NCBI GenBank assembly: GCA_039096225.1 | Contig: JBBPEB010000027.1 | Coordinates: 372,001 to 436,000 of the forward strand | Length of the DNA stretch: 64,000 nucleotides | DNA from: Blastocystis sp. Blastoise | Taxonomy: Eukaryota; Sar; Bigyra; Opalinata; Blastocystidae | Direction: 5' to 3' | Made by a program: the position numbers and the translations under genes | Shown: positions 60,196 through 64,000 of the stretch, one piece after another | Numbering within the stretch: position 1 is the stretch's first letter | Layout of the letters: every line of letters begins with the position of its first letter | Notes under the pieces: model-generated | The model's database searches: none | Seen by the model: only the letters and a program-made list of their open reading frames with translations | Told to the model about the DNA's origin: nothing

Positions 60196-63101
60196 TGTGA
60201 ATTATTATTATATCAAGAATAAATAATTTTTGTGGATAAATGAGAATGAATAATCTCATATCTTTGTCCACTTTTATTAAAAGATGTTTAGTTCAAAAAA
60301 GAATAGAAAAACAAGATTTTCACTGAATTCTCTATTGATATTCACGATTATAATCCATAGAGATGACACATCAATTCAGCCAATAAGAATTCAGATCTAA
60401 GTTCTCCAAAAATATAGGAATTTCCCCGTTTTTTGGGATATCGAATTCTAAATGAAAAAACTATTGGCTATTTGTCGTCTGTATTGACTGATGCATGTTG
60501 ATGTTTTAAGCAAATCAATTGGATAAAAGTGTAAAGAGCCAATTATATTTGTTAAAAAGCAAAAAAAAAAACCATATGGTATATGTAGAGAACCATAATA
60601 ATATATGTTTCCTTATTATGACGTATCACACAAAAATACTACTGTAGCCAAGCTATTATTAAAGGAGTCAAGTTTCCATAGCTTTTTTTTCTAACTTTTT
60701 ATATTCACTAATTCATGTTATATCGATATTAATTTTGATACAAGGACCAAGAGACGAGTCTATTGATACCCAGAAAGTAGGTGAAAAAGTGCTTATTTAG
60801 GATAAACAGTTTCTTGTTGGTATTACGATTATTTGTTAGTTTTTTTTTAATATTTATGCGATACTAAGCGATTATACATCAATTCATAAGCTTATATACA
60901 TGAAAATAAGTAGATGTTGAAAAATATGTTCACATTGAATTGGCTGATTAAAGGATTACTGAAGTGAATTCAAATAGAGAATAGCTTAGTAGATCAGATA
61001 AAGGTATTTATAGCCCATGATAACGTAGATAGAAAAGAAACTATGATTTGGTCTTTGTTTCAAGAAGATTTTGGATATTTTATGATTTCTACACTTTGTT
61101 TGAGGTATTTCTATTCAATATGAAGAGAGTACAGTATTCAGGAAGTCAATTTGTTCATGCAAACAATTTACAATGGAGAATAATGAATATAAACTTAATA
61201 CAGCAGTCGTATTTCATAGAATACTAACAATATTTAATTTCAAATATATAGCTAACATACATTAAGATGTAAAAGCAGTTACTTTTAGAAAAGAAATGAG
61301 AGAAATTTCTTTTTGTTATGAAAATTTCGTTTTTCGTATTTAAATACTTATTTGTTCCCTGATTATATTAATAAAAATTGTCATTCTTTGTTCTCTAAAT
61401 ATAATGAGTATTATTATATATATGGAGTAGATAGCAATTTGATTGCTTTTAGTGTATGATATATTATAGATTATGTGTTCAAATTTATTCATTTTATCGT
61501 TAATTGTGATTAGATGATTTTTTCTTGGATGTTTTTAATAGACAGAATTGATGAACAATATAGGTAAATGATGGTGATATTATATCTACTAAATATATAT
61601 AAAATAATTATATGAATTAGTGCACTTGAGTTTATTTTGTTCGATTCTAAGCATATCTATTTCTCTATCTTGTTCTCAGAATCAATAGATTAGCAATAAC
61701 GCTAAAGAAGGATTAAATTAAGTGAAAGTAATTGGATTACATTAGAAATTGTGTAAAAAATTATTCTGAACTTAGTTATATTATTAATCATATATGAAAA
61801 ACGATTCAAAATAACTCTAAAGAGAAATTTATGACATATTTATTATTTATGAGTGAAAAATAAAAGGAAAAACTTTTTTTTAATTGTTATGCACTTTTAA
61901 TTAAATTATGTGTTTTTTAGAACATTATATATAGTACATTTTATCATTGTTTTGAAATTATTTAAAGCTCTACAAAATGTATATTTTTGTTTATATTTTT
62001 TGTTGAAATTAATTCCTTCCAATAAGTTTTTTTATATGAAGCCATAGTTGTGATTAAAAAAGAAATTTAAAGTAAACTATTCTTTGTCTTATTTTATTAT
62101 AATAATATCTTTAAGCAACTTCAGAGGATATTATTAATGAATAAATTATTTATTATATTAAAAAATAAATAAATATGCTAAAACAAAACAACAAATTGAG
62201 TTGAATCTCGGACAAAGTAAAAATAAAAAATAAATATTTATATTGTTTTGAAATAGTATGTATAATATATAATATATATAATTAGTTATAAATATCAAGA
62301 ATTATAATACAAAAAAAAATAGAAAACTTGATAGAAAATAAATTAATTAAGATTAATTTATGTTTAGAATTGTTTTAAATATTTTAATAAAAAAAAGAAT
62401 GGTATGAATAAAACCATATATAGCTATTATATCAATAGTTTTATAAATAAAAAAAACTATATATATTATATAGATATATTTATATTAAAATTTATAGCTT
62501 ATTTAGAAAATAAGTACCATAATGAAATATTAATAAACAATTGAAAATGTATATCTGGATAATATAATCTATATTTAAAAATAAAAAATAGATAATATAT
62601 TAATAATAAGAATTAAATATTAAATAAAGTTTTTAAATATATATAAGTATTAAAGAGAAATTATCAATGGAAATATGGTATTCATTTATCAAATGCAATA
62701 ATGATAATAATAGTTTCTATTGTAATATAGAATAGATAAAACAAAGATAATTCTACTTTATATAAAAAGAAAATAAATAATATGTAAATATATATATATA
62801 TAATCAAGTTAATTGATATATATTTGTGTATATATAACAATAAATATAATCAAAAAAAAAAAAATGCAAATTATATATATATAGAAAAAGTATAATAAGT
62901 TGAAAAATATATTTTTATATATATAATGTATATTAGAATATTAAAAAACAATAATATTAAATATTAAAAAAATTAAGATAATAAATATTAAAAAAAAAAT
63001 AATAGTAAATATTAAGAAAAAATATAATATTATATATTATAAAAGTTATAATAATAAATATTATATTACAAAAATAATAGAATAAAAATATATAATAATA
63101 A
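60196..63101. other. 2.9 kb intergenic spacer
   Basis: Largest gap in the window, between the 5' end of D and the 3' end of E. Part of it (about 60300-61700) is a little less A+T-rich, but I find no ORF, splice pattern or homology to other genes here. Confidence 0.5.
60285..60297 (-). promoter_or_regulatory. Candidate upstream element of gene D, shared with gene A
   Basis: Minus-strand TTTGAACTAAACA, about 90-100 nt before the D start codon; identical to the element upstream of A at 13775-13787. The flanks are poorly conserved, apart from a nearby AAGATAT in both. Confidence 0.4.
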
Positions 63102-64000
63102 TTACATAGAATTTATTACATTTATATTCATAGAAGAATATTTAAATGAAATAGCTTTAGATAATTGTTCTTCTAATAGAATTCTATCAAACCAAGTACC
63201 AGTAGAAGGATTCTCAATTTGAATTTCATTAGGAAAAGAAATAGAATAGTTTATAGTTAATTTATTATGAATATCTGTAGTAGATTCAATAGAATGTATT
63301 TTTAATTGTGATATAGGAACATGAATAGATTTTAATAATGATCTATATATGGATATATGAATATTAGGACCAATATATGTATTTTTATTATCAGTTAATA
63401 CTATAGATAAGCCAAATAATTGATTCATAGGTATATTGGATGTTGTTACAGGAATTAAATCATATTCTAATTTATCTTGTTTACAGAAATATGTAGTAAG
63501 ATATGTTAATGAATTTATGTTTTCTATATCTAAATAATAACTATTAAATTGTATTTTTTTATTAGTATCATATGGATGTTGACAATATATAGTTGATTGA
63601 TCTATAGTTGTTTCTGTACTGATAATAGGAGTAGTAGAAATAAGAGGAGAATCTGGTAATGAATTAATTTTCTTCAAAAAAGATTGATGTTTAGAAGAAG
63701 AAGTAGTAGTAGTTATAGAAGAAGAAGTATACGAATCCATATTTGATCCAAAATAAACTTGAAGTTGAAGGGAATCAGACTATATATAATATTTATAAAA
63801 TAAATTTTTATATAAATTATTAATTGAAATGATTATTAATATAGATTATTAATATAGATTATTATATATATTATATATATTATATATAAATACATTATTA
63901 TCGTCACTGTATTTTGTAGTAAGAAGAAGATCTGTAAGTTGATATTTATATGTATCAATAAAAGATCTAGCAACAGATATTAATACTTGGAAAACATCAT
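63102..64000 (-). CDS. 3' end of a fifth giant secreted protein, E (B-type)
   Basis: Two terminal exons are visible: 64000-63894 (continuing beyond the window) and 63779-63102, ending in TAA. The first reads SVARSFIDTYKYQLTDLLLT, nearly the same as SLARTFVNIYSYQLTDLLLT in gene B. The last encodes a Ser/Thr-rich linker (YTSSSITTTTSSSKHQSFLK) and the conserved end domain (TYFCKQDKLEYDLIPV, ISIYRSLLKSIHVPISQL). Splice position and phase at this junction (phase 0) equal those of B. It therefore belongs to the B subtype, and its 5' part should lie to the right of the window. Confidence 0.75.

Overview
The window is extremely A+T-rich (about 80% or more by eye) eukaryotic nuclear DNA. Genes are split by short introns with GTATAT/GTATGT/GTAAAT-type donors and TAG acceptors, full of TA and ATT repeats. 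I see no bacterial operon structure, tRNA, rRNA or CRISPR array. The standard genetic code fits: open exons of about 1,280 codons carry no internal stop, and every gene end I can place is TAA. The lineage cannot be fixed from sequence alone. An AT-rich protist is most likely. Secreted proteins with He_PIG Ig-like domains recall the gut stramenopile Blastocystis and its relatives, but that is a weak inference.

Three gene families dominate. (1) Giant secreted multidomain proteins: four complete genes (A, minus, 13701-6403, 1986 aa; B, minus, 33999-28022, 1852 aa; C, plus, 39794-48762, 2699 aa; D, minus, 60195-53169, 1991 aa) and the 3' end of a fifth (E, minus, 64000-63102). I rebuilt the exons by hand and each complete model sums to a multiple of three. 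Each has a signal peptide, Cys-containing N modules, jelly-roll-like 'VYLNG' modules, discoidin-like segments (A, C, D), He_PIG Ig-like repeats, a CCP-like Cys module and a conserved C-terminal domain. (2) BTB-plus-LRR-like genes built from many small exons: K (25972-22390, intact, 874 aa, all 16 introns in phase 1), J (left edge, one apparent frameshift) and the decayed plus-strand copy L (3269-5521). (3) BTB-TLDc genes: G (20411-17896, two TLDc domains, one frameshift), F (51158-49590, one frameshift and a missing AG acceptor) and the relic H (35372-34448).

Single genes are a GT23/FUT8-like fucosyltransferase-type type II membrane protein (38778-36855, 603 aa) and a Rab/Ras-like GTPase with several lesions (15932-16990). 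The rest is long A+T-rich intergenic sequence, mostly 0.8-2.9 kb per gap, in which I find no supportable gene.

Taken together this looks like a fast-turnover locus: a surface or secreted adhesin-like family expanding beside BTB families that are partly decaying. The giant genes are intact over some 25 kb of coding sequence, while five of the six BTB-family members and the GTPase carry disruptions. That contrast argues against uniform sequencing error, but it needs read-level checking.
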